A stretch of DNA of 58,346 nucleotides from Nioella halotolerans (GCA_003428585.1 QVQC01000022.1:1-58346), one strand, 5' to 3'. Positions 18,102 through 26,909 are shown, counted from the first letter of the stretch. Notes: generated by a model not told the origin, from the letters alone. Translations and numbers: made by a program.

Positions 18102-18896
18102 ATGGCCGAGGATATTCTGCTGCGCGAGGATCTGGGCCCGGTCACGCGGTTGACACTGAACATTCCCGGTGCGCTCAACCCGTTGTCGGATGCGATGCTG
18201 GATCGCTTGCGCGACACGTTCAACGACCTGATGAACGACGAAGCGCAGAAGGTCGTGATCCTGCGCGGCGCCGGCAAGGCTTTCTGCGCCGGCCACGACC
18301 TCAAGGAAGTGCGCGCCAAGCGCGCCGCGCCCGACAAGGGGGCGGCCGAGTTGCGCGACCTGTTCACCCGCTGCTCGGAGGTGATGCAGATGATCCCGCG
18401 CCTGCCGCAGCCGGTCATCGCGCAGGTTCATGGCATCGCCACGGCGGCGGGCTGCCAGCTTGTCGCCTCTTGCGACATGGCCGTCGCGGCCGACGACACG
18501 CGCTTTGGCGTGAACGGGGTCAATATCGGCCTGTTCTGCTCGACACCGATGGTGGCCCTCAGCCGCAACATCCCCCGCAAGCACGCCTTCGAGATGCTGA
18601 CCACGGGCCGCTTCGTGCTGGCCGACCGCGCGATGGAACTTGGCCTGATCAACAAGGCGGTGCATTCCGACCGGCTGGAGGAGGAAACCATGGACCTCGC
18701 GGAAACCGTCGCCGCCAAGCTCGGCAGCGCTGTGCGCGTCGGCAAACGCGCCTTCTACGACCAGATCGAGATGCCGCTCGACAAGGCCTATGACTATACC
18801 GGTGTGGTGATGGTCGAGAACATGCTGGAAGACGACACCGCCGAGGGCATCGCCGCCTTCCTCGAAAAGCGCAAGCCGGACTGGGCGGCGGAGTAG
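18102..18896 (+). CDS. Enoyl-CoA hydratase/isomerase family protein (ECHDC3-like)
   Basis: A 264-residue crotonase-fold protein. The CoA-binding and oxyanion elements are present: AFCAGHDLKEV (residues 60-70) and HGIATAAGCQLVASCD (110-125). The two glutamates that hydrate the double bond in classical crotonase are replaced: Q119 at the E144 position and G139 at the E164 position (rat numbering). This pattern resembles ECHDC3-type proteins and implies another reaction than hydration. The ATG at 18102 follows GGGAGG; an in-frame ATG at 18084 lacks a site. The next gene is convergent, 2 bases after the stop. Confidence 0.88.
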   Translation: MAEDILLREDLGPVTRLTLNIPGALNPLSDAMLDRLRDTFNDLMNDEAQKVVILRGAGKAFCAGHDLKEVRAKRAAPDKGAAELRDLFTRCSEVMQMIPRLPQPVIAQVHGIATAAGCQLVASCDMAVAADDTRFGVNGVNIGLFCSTPMVALSRNIPRKHAFEMLTTGRFVLADRAMELGLINKAVHSDRLEEETMDLAETVAAKLGSAVRVGKRAFYDQIEMPLDKAYDYTGVVMVENMLEDDTAEGIAAFLEKRKPDWAAE

Positions 18897-18898
18897 GC

Positions 18899-20080
18899 TT
18901 ACCCCACCAGCCGCAGGGCCAGCGCAAGGCTGACAAGGATCAGCAGGAGCGACAGAACGATCATCCCGGCCACGCCCGCGCCGGCCAGCACCATCGCGCC
19001 CAGAACCGGCGCCACCGCGCCGGCCAGAAGCGCGGGGATCTGGATGGTGCCGGCAATCGCGCCGTAGCCCGCCGGCCCCATCACCTCGGCGATCAGCACC
19101 GGGCGCAGGATCGTCATCACCCCGATCGCGCCCCCCTGCACCACCGCGAAGGCAAAGATTGCCTGCGGCGCCAGCCCGGCCAGCCACAGGCAGCCGATGC
19201 CGACACCCATGCCCAGAAAGGTCAGCTGCGTCGCCGCCATGGTGCCGATCCGCGACTCGTAACGCATCAGCACCAGCCGCCCGGCCACCTGCGCCGGCCC
19301 GATGACCGAGGCGGCCGTGACCGCCAGCCCCTGCGGCGCGCCACGCTCGGTAAAGATCGGCACCGCGAAATTGACCAACATCCAGTGGTTGAGCGCGATG
19401 AAGGCAAAGATCGCTGCCAGCATCCAGAACCGGCCGGTGCGCAGCGCCTGCACCCATGTGCCCTTGTCCGATGTGCGCTGCATCGGCGGCTCGCCGTCAC
19501 GGCGCAGGATTTCCGTGCCCCACCAGACCAGCGGCAGCACCACGGCGGCCATTGTGAAAGCGGCCACCCAGACGGCGCCGCGCCAGCCGATCATGTCGGA
19601 CAGGAGCGCGCCCGCCGGGAACGCCAGTGTGGAAGCAAAGCCCGCCACCAGCGTCACCCGCACGATGGCGGCGCGCGCGGCGAATGTCAGCCGCCGGATG
19701 AGGAAGGCGAAACAGGTCTCGTAGAGGCTGGCCGCCTGCGCCAGCCCGATTCCGGCCCAGGCCATGAGGTAATGCGCCTCGGTCGCGCCAACGGCGAGTC
19801 CAGCCAGCGACACTGCGCCAAGGATCGCACCGGCCAGCATCACCTCCGGCCCGCGGCCAAGGTCCACCGCGCGCCCCATCAGCGGCGCCAGCAGCGCGGC
19901 GATGCCGATGGCGATGCCGGGGCCAAGCGCCAGCAGGCGCCGGTCCCAGCCGAGGTCGGCCTCCCAAGCAAGGATCAACGCCGCGAAGATGTAATACAGG
20001 CAGGCATAGGACAGCGTCTGCGCCACGGCGAGCATCCAGACCCCGGGGCCGCGCGCGGCCCGCTCCGACCGCTCCGCCAT
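18899..20080 (-). CDS. MFS transporter
   Basis: A 393-residue major facilitator with 12 likely membrane segments. The loop MGRAVDLGRGPEVM between helices 2 and 3 is a form of motif A. The general layout is like monocarboxylate/oxalate-formate carriers, but the substrate cannot be told. The ATG at 20080 lies one base beyond the stop of the upstream carboxypeptidase gene, so the two are in one leftward unit with ctaA. Confidence 0.82.
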   Translation of the reverse strand: MAERSERAARGPGVWMLAVAQTLSYACLYYIFAALILAWEADLGWDRRLLALGPGIAIGIAALLAPLMGRAVDLGRGPEVMLAGAILGAVSLAGLAVGATEAHYLMAWAGIGLAQAASLYETCFAFLIRRLTFAARAAIVRVTLVAGFASTLAFPAGALLSDMIGWRGAVWVAAFTMAAVVLPLVWWGTEILRRDGEPPMQRTSDKGTWVQALRTGRFWMLAAIFAFIALNHWMLVNFAVPIFTERGAPQGLAVTAASVIGPAQVAGRLVLMRYESRIGTMAATQLTFLGMGVGIGCLWLAGLAPQAIFAFAVVQGGAIGVMTILRPVLIAEVMGPAGYGAIAGTIQIPALLAGAVAPVLGAMVLAGAGVAGMIVLSLLLILVSLALALRLVG

Positions 20081-20081
20081 C

Positions 20082-21554
20082 TCAGCCCCCGTAGATCGCG
20101 CCGAACTTGGCGTCGAGATAATCGAGCAGCGGTTCCTCGGTGACCGGGGCGCGCGCGGCGCGTTCAACCGCCTCGCGCGGCTCGTAAAGCCCGCCATGGC
20201 GCTGCAGGTTTCGCGCCATCCAGCCGGTCGCGCCGGAAAGATCGCCCGTCGCCATCTGCGCATCGACGTCCCCAAGATCCTCGCGCAGCGCCCTGAACAG
20301 GCAGCCGGCATAGACATTGCCCAGCGTGTAGGTCGGGAAATAGCCGAACAACCCGACCGACCAATGCACATCCTGCAACATCCCGTTTGACGGCCTGTCG
20401 ACCGGGACGCCGAAATCGGCCGCGAAACGATCGTTCCACGCGGCCTCCAGGTCGCCGACCTGCAGGTCGCCGGCGATCAGCGCCCGTTCAAGGTCGAAGC
20501 GCAGCAGGATATGCAGGTTGTAATGCACCTCGTCGGCCTCGGTACGGATATAGCCCGAATGCACCCGGTTCACGGCGGCGTGGAAGGCATCGGCATCGGC
20601 GACATTCAGCTCCCCGAACGTCGCGCGCATTTTCTCGAACAGCCAGCCGGTGAAGGCGCGGCTGCGGCCCATCTGGTTCTCGTAAGCTCGGCTCTGGCTT
20701 TCATGCACCCCCATCGACACGCCCTGCCCAAGCACGCTCAGCCGGTAGGCCGGGTCGATATGCAACTCGTAGCAGCCATGCCCGACCTCGTGGATCGTCG
20801 AATAGAGGCAGCCCAGAGGGTCGGCCTCAGACACCCGCGTGGTGATCCGCACATCCGCGCCGGAGCCGGAACTGAACGGATGCACCGCCTTGTCGATCCG
20901 GCCATGCGCGACGTCATAGCCGAAGCGCGCGGCAATCTCGGCCGACAGCGCCAGTTGCCGGTCCTCGGGAAAATGGCCGCGCAACGGTTCTGGCGACACG
21001 CCGCTTGCCATGATCCGCCCGCGCAAATCGACCAGCCGCGGGCGCATCCGCGAAAACATCGCCTCCAGTTCGGACCCGGTGATGCCCGGCTCGTAATCCT
21101 GCAACAGCGCGTCGTAGGGATCGGCACCGCCGGCGATGGCCGAGGCCTCCTCGCGCCGCAGGCGCAGGATCTCGGCCAGCGTGGGCAGGAAGGCGGCCAC
21201 ATCCTCGTTTGCCCGCGCCTCGGCCCAGATGCCTTGCGCGCGAGAGGTTGCCCCGGCCAGCGCCTTGGCCAGATCGGCGGGCACCTTGGTGGCGCGCTCA
21301 TGCTCGCGCCGGATCAGGCGCAGGTTGGCGCGGGCCACGTCGTCGGCGGCCTCCGCCCTGTCCAGCCAGTCGCCCACCTTTGGGTCGGTGCGGCGGGCGT
21401 GCAGGACGGATTCCATCGCCGCCATCTCCTCGGACCGCTGATCGGCGGCGCCACGCGGCATCACGGTTTCCTGGTCCCAGCCAAGCCGTCCGGCGACCTG
21501 CGCCAGTGCCTGCGTGTCGCGCTGGAACGCGATCAGCTCGTCATAGGCGGACAT
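20082..21554 (-). CDS. M32 family metallocarboxypeptidase (Taq-type)
   Basis: A 490-residue zinc carboxypeptidase of family M32, which removes C-terminal residues from peptides. The zinc motif is STIHEVGHGCYELH (HExxH), followed downstream by GVHESQSRAYENQMGRS, whose Glu is the third ligand, and later the conserved HYNLHILLRFDLERALI and FGYFPTYTLGNVYA. Length is standard. The ATG at 21554 follows GAGAGGGG; the frame extends upstream but would overlap ctaA. It lies 1 base after ctaA and 1 base before the MFS gene. Confidence 0.95.
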   Translation of the reverse strand: MSAYDELIAFQRDTQALAQVAGRLGWDQETVMPRGAADQRSEEMAAMESVLHARRTDPKVGDWLDRAEAADDVARANLRLIRREHERATKVPADLAKALAGATSRAQGIWAEARANEDVAAFLPTLAEILRLRREEASAIAGGADPYDALLQDYEPGITGSELEAMFSRMRPRLVDLRGRIMASGVSPEPLRGHFPEDRQLALSAEIAARFGYDVAHGRIDKAVHPFSSGSGADVRITTRVSEADPLGCLYSTIHEVGHGCYELHIDPAYRLSVLGQGVSMGVHESQSRAYENQMGRSRAFTGWLFEKMRATFGELNVADADAFHAAVNRVHSGYIRTEADEVHYNLHILLRFDLERALIAGDLQVGDLEAAWNDRFAADFGVPVDRPSNGMLQDVHWSVGLFGYFPTYTLGNVYAGCLFRALREDLGDVDAQMATGDLSGATGWMARNLQRHGGLYEPREAVERAARAPVTEEPLLDYLDAKFGAIYGG

Positions 21555-21555
21555 G

Positions 21556-22692
21556 TCAGGCCCCTCTCGCGGATTGCATGGGCGGGTGCATCGCGGCAAA
21601 GCGCGCCCGCAGGATCAGAACGATGGTGAAGACGGCGCCAAGCTGGTGGAGGATCGCCAGATAAAGCGGCGAGCTGTGCATGACGGTCACAACGCCGAGC
21701 GTCGCCTGCACGAAGATCATCGCCGCCGCCACCTGCGCCGCGCCCTTCACCGCCCGGTTCGCCGATTTGCGCGCTGCCAGCACCACGCCGATGGCCAGCG
21801 CCGCCAGAACGTAGCCCACGACCCGGTGAATGAACTGCACCGTGCCCGCGTTCTCGAACAGGTTGCGCCAGACGGGCTCGATCTGCCACATGTCGGGCGG
21901 CATGATCCCGCCCGCCATCAGCGGCCAGTCGGGAAACAGGCGCCCCGCGTCGATCCCGGCGACCAACGCGCCGATGAGCATCTGCACGAAGGACAGGTGC
22001 AAAAGGCCGGTGGTCATCCCCTTCATCGTCCTGTCCAGCCCCCGGCGCGCCTGCAATAGGTCGGCCTCGTCGCGCGACAGTCGCAAAACATACCACGCGA
22101 TAAGCGACAGGATCAGGAAGGCGATCCCCAGATGGGTCGCCAGCCGGTAGGAGGCGACATCGACCATCCCCGCCTGCAGCCCCGAATGCACCATCCACCA
22201 TCCGATTGCGCCCTGCAGCCCGCCAAGCGCGCCCAGAAGCACGAACCGGCCGGTCCAGCCACGCGGCATCCGGCCGGTGGCCAGCATGAAGGCAAAGCCC
22301 AGCGCCCAGACAAGCCCGATCACCCGGCCAAGCTGCCGGTGGCCCCATTCCCACCAGTAGATATAGCGGAACTCTGCCATGCTCATCCCGGCATTCTGCA
22401 ACCGGTATTCGTCGGTCTGCTGGTAGGCCGCGAATTCCGCCTGCCAATCGGCCTCGCTCATGGGGGGCACGGCCCCGCTGATCGGCGCCCATTCGGTGAT
22501 CGACAGTCCCGAATCCGTCAGCCGCGTCAGCCCGCCGACCACGATCATCACCACGACCATGGCGAAAAGCACCATCAGCCAGGCACGCGCGAAGTTGCGC
22601 CTCCGGCCCTGCCCGGCGCTCAGGGCGCCCGGTGTCGCAGCGGCTTTCCTCGTGTCTTCGACCTCTTCGAAAATGCTGCGCTTGCCGCTCAT
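21556..22692 (-). CDS. ctaA: Heme A synthase (COX15/CtaA)
   Basis: Converts heme O to heme A for cytochrome aa3 oxidase. The 378-residue inner-membrane protein has eight likely helices. Heme-ligating and substrate His residues are visible in EWGHRQLGRVIG, YRLATHLGIAFL, QFIHRVVGYVLA and LYLAILHQLGAV. The conserved first-helix region VVGGLTRLTDSGLSITEW and the PPMSEADWQAEF loop are typical of the alphaproteobacterial type. The ATG at 22692 follows GGGAG. It is first in a tight series with the carboxypeptidase and MFS genes. Confidence 0.96.
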   Translation of the reverse strand: MSGKRSIFEEVEDTRKAAATPGALSAGQGRRRNFARAWLMVLFAMVVVMIVVGGLTRLTDSGLSITEWAPISGAVPPMSEADWQAEFAAYQQTDEYRLQNAGMSMAEFRYIYWWEWGHRQLGRVIGLVWALGFAFMLATGRMPRGWTGRFVLLGALGGLQGAIGWWMVHSGLQAGMVDVASYRLATHLGIAFLILSLIAWYVLRLSRDEADLLQARRGLDRTMKGMTTGLLHLSFVQMLIGALVAGIDAGRLFPDWPLMAGGIMPPDMWQIEPVWRNLFENAGTVQFIHRVVGYVLAALAIGVVLAARKSANRAVKGAAQVAAAMIFVQATLGVVTVMHSSPLYLAILHQLGAVFTIVLILRARFAAMHPPMQSARGA

Positions 22693-22850
22693 CACCACGC
22701 TCCCGTGCTTCACCAAGCCAGACCTAGCCGGGCCCCGGGCAAGGTTCAAGCGCAACGCCAAAGGGTCGCGCCCCTGCCCGTCTTATTTGTCGAGCCCCCT
22801 GCCGGAGGCCTTCGCGCCGATGACAGCCCCGCAACGGGCATGGATAGGCG

Positions 22851-23600
22851 TCAGCCCCTCTCCTTCCAGCGCACCATCTGGCGCAGCATCCCGTGCAGCG
22901 TCTGCACATCGGCGCGCGTCAGCGGCAGCCGCGCCCACATGTTGCGCAGGACAAGCTTCATGCCGCGTGCCTTGGTCTCTGGAAAGAAGAAGCCAGCCGC
23001 CTCCAGCCGCTCCTCGAAATGATCGCCCAGCCGCGCGATTTCCTCGCCGCTGGCAAAGTCGGTGCCCGCCATCTCCATGACCTCCGCCGGGATCTCGGCA
23101 GACGCCCGGCGCCATTCGTAAGCGGTCAGAAGCACGCATTGCGCAAGGTTGAGAGAAGGGAAGTCGGGGTTCACCGGCACCGAGATCGTGGCGTTGGCGT
23201 GCACGATATCCTCGTTTTCCAGCCCCGCCCGTTCCGGGCCGAACAGCACCCCTACCTTGCCCCCTTCATCATGGATCGCGCGGGCCTGCTGCATGGCGCG
23301 TTCCGGCGTCACCACGGGCTTGGTCAGCCCCCGCTGCCGCGCCGTGGTGGCGAACACGTACGTGCAGTCGGCCAGTGCCTCCGGCACCGATCCCATGATC
23401 CCAGCATGATCCAGCAACCGCCCCGCGCCACTGGCCAACGCCACCGCGCGTTCGTTCGGCCAGCCGTCGCGCGGGTCCACCACCCGCATGTGATCGAGCC
23501 CGAAATTCCACATCGCGCGCGCGGCGGCGCCGATATTCTCGCCCATCTGCGGGCGCACGAGGATGAAGGCGGGCTGGGGGGTGTGCAGGCTCATGCGCAT
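22851..23600 (-). CDS. trmJ: SPOUT RNA 2'-O-methyltransferase, TrmJ-like
   Basis: A 249-residue SPOUT methyltransferase that probably 2'-O-methylates position 32 of tRNA. Typical motifs: ILVRPQMGENIGAAARAMWNFGL at the N-terminus, the SAM-binding knot VLFGPERAGLENEDI, and SLNLAQCVLLTAYEW near residue 170. The C-terminal ~80 residues form the TrmJ-specific extension. The ATG at 23600 is used; a second ATG two codons later is equally possible, and neither has a clear ribosome site. It is divergent from the ThiE-like gene. The symbol is by family resemblance. Confidence 0.87.
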   Translation of the reverse strand: MRMSLHTPQPAFILVRPQMGENIGAAARAMWNFGLDHMRVVDPRDGWPNERAVALASGAGRLLDHAGIMGSVPEALADCTYVFATTARQRGLTKPVVTPERAMQQARAIHDEGGKVGVLFGPERAGLENEDIVHANATISVPVNPDFPSLNLAQCVLLTAYEWRRASAEIPAEVMEMAGTDFASGEEIARLGDHFEERLEAAGFFFPETKARGMKLVLRNMWARLPLTRADVQTLHGMLRQMVRWKERG

Positions 23601-23696
23601 GGCGATTAATCCGCCCCCCGCCCTGATGCAAGCGCCCCATTGTTCCCGCCCGCCGCAACGGCTATCACCGCGCGCAACGCAAGCAAGGACAGAGAC

Positions 23697-24323
23697 ATGC
23701 CGCAGGACGCCCCCGAGCAGCCGCAGATCTACCTCGTTACGCCGCCGGTCTTCGAGATCGACGCCTTTGCACCGAAACTTTCGGCTGTGCTCGACGCGCA
23801 GGATATCGCCTGCTTGCGCCTTGCCCATGCCTCTGGCGACGCGGACGAGGTGGCGCGCGCCGCCGATGCGTTGCGCGAGATCGCGCATGCGCGTGACGTG
23901 CCACTCGTGATCGAACGCCATATCGGGCTGGTGGAACGGCTGGGCCTCGACGGGGTGCACCTGACCGATGGCGCGCGCTCGGTGCGCAAGGCGCGCAAGG
24001 ATCTCGGGACCGAGGCCATTCTCGGTGCCTATTGCGGCGCCTCGCGCCATGACGCCATGACGGCGGGCGAGATCGGCGCCGATTACGTTTCCTTCGGGCC
24101 GGTGGGTGACAGCCCGCTCGGTGACGGCACACGGGCGGAAGCGGAGCTTTTCGCGTGGTGGTCGCAGATGATCGAACTGCCGGTGGTGGCCGAAGGCGCG
24201 ATCAGCACCGAAATCGTGGAACGCCTCGCCCCGGTGACCGATTTCTTCGCCATCGGCGCCGAGGTCTGGGGCGCCGACGATCCCGCCGCCGCCCTTGCCG
24301 CCCTTACCGCGCCGCTTCGATGA
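23697..24323 (+). CDS. Thiamine phosphate synthase (ThiE/TenI) family protein, divergent
   Basis: A 208-residue TIM-barrel protein of the ThiE/TenI family: IYLVTPP at strand 1, PLVIERHIGLVERLGLDGVHL in the middle, and GADYVSFGPV later. Several ThiE residues are missing. The IND motif that binds magnesium/pyrophosphate is IER, the GVHLGQ.D loop is GVHLTDGA, and the T.TK segment after the GP motif is absent. It may therefore not make thiamine phosphate, although annotation pipelines would probably name it so. The ATG at 23697 follows AAGGACAGAG. Its last 20 bases overlap the end of the convergent olsA gene. Confidence 0.78.
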   Translation: MPQDAPEQPQIYLVTPPVFEIDAFAPKLSAVLDAQDIACLRLAHASGDADEVARAADALREIAHARDVPLVIERHIGLVERLGLDGVHLTDGARSVRKARKDLGTEAILGAYCGASRHDAMTAGEIGADYVSFGPVGDSPLGDGTRAEAELFAWWSQMIELPVVAEGAISTEIVERLAPVTDFFAIGAEVWGADDPAAALAALTAPLR

Positions 24324-25128
24324 AGCCCTTGCGGACCGCCGCCTCGCACGCGGTGGCCAGCGCCTTCCGGTCGGGGTAGTCGGCCACAGGCAGGGGCGGA
24401 TGATAGACCACCTCCACCCGGCCCTGCCTCCGTGCCGCCAGCACCTTCAGCAGCCCTTGCGCGAACCCCATATCGCCCCACCAGCCGTAAAAGCGCGGAT
24501 CCTCGCCCGCGGGTGCGTGATAGCGCAGGGAGACCGGCTGCACCGTCAGGAAATCGCGCAGCGCCTCGGTGGTGAAGGCGGCGAACAGTGTGGTCTTGAA
24601 GGGCAGCACCCGCTGGCCATCGGTGCTGGTCCCCTCGGGAAAGAACAACAGGTGATGCCCGGCGCGCAGCCGCGCCGTCAGGATCGCCTGCTGGCGCCTG
24701 GCATCGCGCCGGTCGCGGCGGATGAAGACGGTGCCGGTGCCCCGCGCCAGCCAGCCGATGACGGGCCAGCCCGCCACCTCGGACTTGGCGACGAAGAACA
24801 CCCGCTTCGACGCGTTCAGCACGAAGATATCGAGCCAACTTGCGTGATTGGCCACGTAAGCCCCCCGCGCCGGACTTGGCGCGCCGCGCACGTGGCGCCG
24901 CACCCCCATCAGTCGGCAGGTGGCGATGCAGAACGCCTGCTGGATCCTCGGTGTCACCGGGCGGGCCTCGCCCCAGATCCACTTTTCGGGGCCCCGCAGC
25001 AGCAGCAAGAGCGGGAAGGCCACCACCAGCAGCAGCACGATCGGGGCGCCCCGGCGCAGCACCCGCAGCCAGCCCCGCAACGTCAGGCGCGCAGGCGGGG
25101 GTGGCGGCGCATCGGACCATGTCGTCAC
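24304..25128 (-). CDS. olsA: Lyso-ornithine lipid O-acyltransferase (PlsC family)
   Basis: A 274-residue 1-acylglycerol-3-phosphate acyltransferase-fold enzyme with an N-terminal membrane segment (about 27-45), the catalytic NHASWLD (H95-x4-D100) and FPEGTS (163-168). Directly after olsB, the likely role is the second step of ornithine lipid synthesis, adding a fatty acid to the hydroxyl of lyso-ornithine lipid; activity on lysophosphatidate cannot be excluded. The start is GTG at 25128 in a GTGA overlap with olsB. The end overlaps the convergent ThiE-like gene by 20 bases. Confidence 0.87.
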   Translation of the reverse strand: MTTWSDAPPPPPARLTLRGWLRVLRRGAPIVLLLVVAFPLLLLLRGPEKWIWGEARPVTPRIQQAFCIATCRLMGVRRHVRGAPSPARGAYVANHASWLDIFVLNASKRVFFVAKSEVAGWPVIGWLARGTGTVFIRRDRRDARRQQAILTARLRAGHHLLFFPEGTSTDGQRVLPFKTTLFAAFTTEALRDFLTVQPVSLRYHAPAGEDPRFYGWWGDMGFAQGLLKVLAARRQGRVEVVYHPPLPVADYPDRKALATACEAAVRKGFIEAAR

Positions 25129-25895
25129 GTGTGCCGCCCCTGCGTGTAAAGGCCAAGCTGCTTTTGAGAGACCTGCTTCACATCCATCAGCAGGCAGATA
25201 TCGGTGGTATTGAAAGGGTGGTCGATAAACGCCCCCTCGCCCACCACGCCGCCCATCCGCAAGTAACCCTTGATCAGCGCCGGCAGCGCGCGCGCGGCGG
25301 CAACACGGTCCAGATCGGCCTCGGCGATCAGGTCCATGCGCTGGAAATGCGGCGCGTGGGCGTGCACCCGGATGTCCTCGGGCGCGAGGTAGCGGTGGTG
25401 CAGTAGCGACAAGGGCGCGGCAAAGGCCATCGCATCGGTGCCGTGAAACGAGGCGACGCCGAACATCAGGTCGATGCCGTGCCGCTCCACGTACGCGGCC
25501 AGCCCGTTCCACAGATGCATCATCGCGGTGCCGCCGCGATACTCGGCATGCAGACACGACCGCCCCAGTTCGAGGAGCCGCAGGTCCGAGCGTTTCAGAA
25601 TGCCGAGGTCATATTCGTCGTCGCAGTAGAACTGCCCCGCCGCTGCCGCCTGATCGTCGCGCATGACGCGGTAGACGCCGACGCAGGGGTTTCCGGACCG
25701 CCCGTGGTCAAGCAGCATGAGGTGATCGAAGACAGTGTCGAAGCGGTCGGCCTCCAGCCGCCGGTCATGATCGACCAACGGCCCGTCGCTGCCAAGCTCC
25801 TCCACGAAGACCTGATAGCGCAGGGACTGCGCCAGCCGCAGATCCTCCGCGCCGCGCGCAAGGCGCACTTCGAACTGGTCCGTGTCGCGTTGCAT
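25125..25895 (-). CDS. olsB: L-ornithine N-alpha-acyltransferase
   Basis: OlsB attaches a 3-hydroxyacyl chain from ACP to the alpha-amino group of ornithine, the first step of the phosphorus-free ornithine membrane lipids. The 256-residue protein has the OlsB signature regions: SLRYQVFVEELGSDG near the start, FDHLMLLD, VGVYRVMRDD, LELGRSCLHAEYRGGTAMMHLW, and DLMFGVASFHGTD. The ATG at 25895 has GGGG 6 bases upstream; an ATG at 25933 would add 12 residues and is possible. No clear Pho box was seen upstream although olsB is phosphate-regulated in some relatives. Coupled to olsA by GTGA. Confidence 0.92.
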   Translation of the reverse strand: MQRDTDQFEVRLARGAEDLRLAQSLRYQVFVEELGSDGPLVDHDRRLEADRFDTVFDHLMLLDHGRSGNPCVGVYRVMRDDQAAAAGQFYCDDEYDLGILKRSDLRLLELGRSCLHAEYRGGTAMMHLWNGLAAYVERHGIDLMFGVASFHGTDAMAFAAPLSLLHHRYLAPEDIRVHAHAPHFQRMDLIAEADLDRVAAARALPALIKGYLRMGGVVGEGAFIDHPFNTTDICLLMDVKQVSQKQLGLYTQGRHT

Positions 25896-26033
25896 GTCGG
25901 CCCCGGTTTTCCCTTGCCGAGCCGGGTAATCCATCGCCCCCCACATTGCAACATGTCCCACCTGCGCGGGGCCGGCGTTAGGAAGCTGTTAACCTTGGCC
26001 GCGCTAGCGTCGGGAGGCCAGCCCGAAGGGGAA

Positions 26034-26213
26034 TCAGAATTCCATGACCAGCGCCACCCGCTCACCGTTGATGACGACCTTGCCCGCATTCTCGAAATTC
26101 ACCGTGACGCGCCCGCCGATATTGGACTGCACCTGCCCAAGCCCCCAGTCGGGCTCACCGGGATGGCGCACCAGCATTCCCGGCTCCAGCAGGGCGTTCA
26201 GTTCTCTCGACAT
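26034..26213 (-). CDS. DUF3553 family small protein
   Basis: A 59-residue protein matching DUF3553: LEPGMLVRHPGEPDWGLGQVQSNIGG, then VTVNFENAGKVVI. It looks like a small beta-barrel, the kind of fold also found as a C-terminal module of UvrD-like helicases; function alone is unknown. The ATG at 26213 is 15 bases from the divergent chpT start, so its promoter must lie inside chpT. It is 138 bases upstream of olsB on the same strand. Confidence 0.82.
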   Translation of the reverse strand: MSRELNALLEPGMLVRHPGEPDWGLGQVQSNIGGRVTVNFENAGKVVINGERVALVMEF

Positions 26214-26228
26214 TTGCAGGGCCTTGTG

Positions 26229-26861
26229 ATGATGGATGACCGGCACGATTTCACGGCACCAGACCTGTCGCAACTGGTCGGCTCGCGGCTTTGCCATGAC
26301 ATTGTAAACCCGCTCTCGGCGATTTCCAACGGGATCGAGCTCTTGGCGCTCTCCGGCGCGCCGCGCTCGCCCGAAATCGACCTGATCGCCTCGGCCGTGG
26401 GCGACGCGATGGCGCGGGTCCGCTTCTACCGGATCGCCTTTGGCGCCGCGCGTGCCGGCGAAACCCTGTCGCCGCGCGAGTTGCGCGAGATCCTGACCGC
26501 GTTGTATTCCAGCGGGCGGCATGATGTGGATTGGCAGATCACGAGCGACCTGCCCCGGCGCGATGCGAAGCTGGCCTTCCTGATGCTCAGCTGCGCCGAA
26601 ACCGCCTTTCCGCTTGGCGCCAGCTTGCAGGTCACCAACGCCGACGGCGTCTGGCGCCTGACCGGCGCGGGGCGCAAACTCGCCAGCGACGACGCGCTTT
26701 GGGGGCTTCTGCACGGATCCGGACTGCCCGACGAGGCGCCGCCGCCCGGGCGTGTGCAGTTCGCCCTGCTGGCGCAGGAAATGGCAGCGCGGGGTCTGAT
26801 GGCGCGCGTCGCAATGGACGAAGACTCGGCGCACCTGACGCTGAGCGTTGCACTGGCGTAA
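26229..26861 (+). CDS. chpT: Histidine phosphotransferase ChpT-like
   Basis: A 210-residue protein resembling ChpT, which relays phosphate from the CckA histidine kinase to CtrA and CpdR. The phospho-acceptor is probably H23 in SRLCHDIVNPLSAISNGIELL, a HisKA-like helical hairpin; the remainder is a degenerate HATPase-like domain without ATP-binding N and G boxes, as expected for ChpT. In Rhodobacterales the CckA-ChpT-CtrA relay controls motility and gene transfer agents. Start choice (ATG 26229, ATG 26232 or GTG 26226) is open; AGGG lies about 8-11 bases upstream. Confidence 0.87.
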   Translation: MMDDRHDFTAPDLSQLVGSRLCHDIVNPLSAISNGIELLALSGAPRSPEIDLIASAVGDAMARVRFYRIAFGAARAGETLSPRELREILTALYSSGRHDVDWQITSDLPRRDAKLAFLMLSCAETAFPLGASLQVTNADGVWRLTGAGRKLASDDALWGLLHGSGLPDEAPPPGRVQFALLAQEMAARGLMARVAMDEDSAHLTLSVALA

Positions 26862-26863
26862 GA

Positions 26864-26881
26864 GGCGGGCACCAGCCCGCC
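26864..26881. terminator. Hairpin between convergent chpT and carbonic anhydrase genes
   Basis: A 7-bp perfect stem, GGCGGGC (26864-26870) with GCCCGCC (26875-26881), and an ACCA loop, starting 2 bases after the chpT stop. There is no T tract on either side, so termination would be inefficient or Rho-assisted. Confidence 0.4.
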
Positions 26882-26909
26882 GCCACAACACTCGCAGGCA
26901 GGGCGCGCT

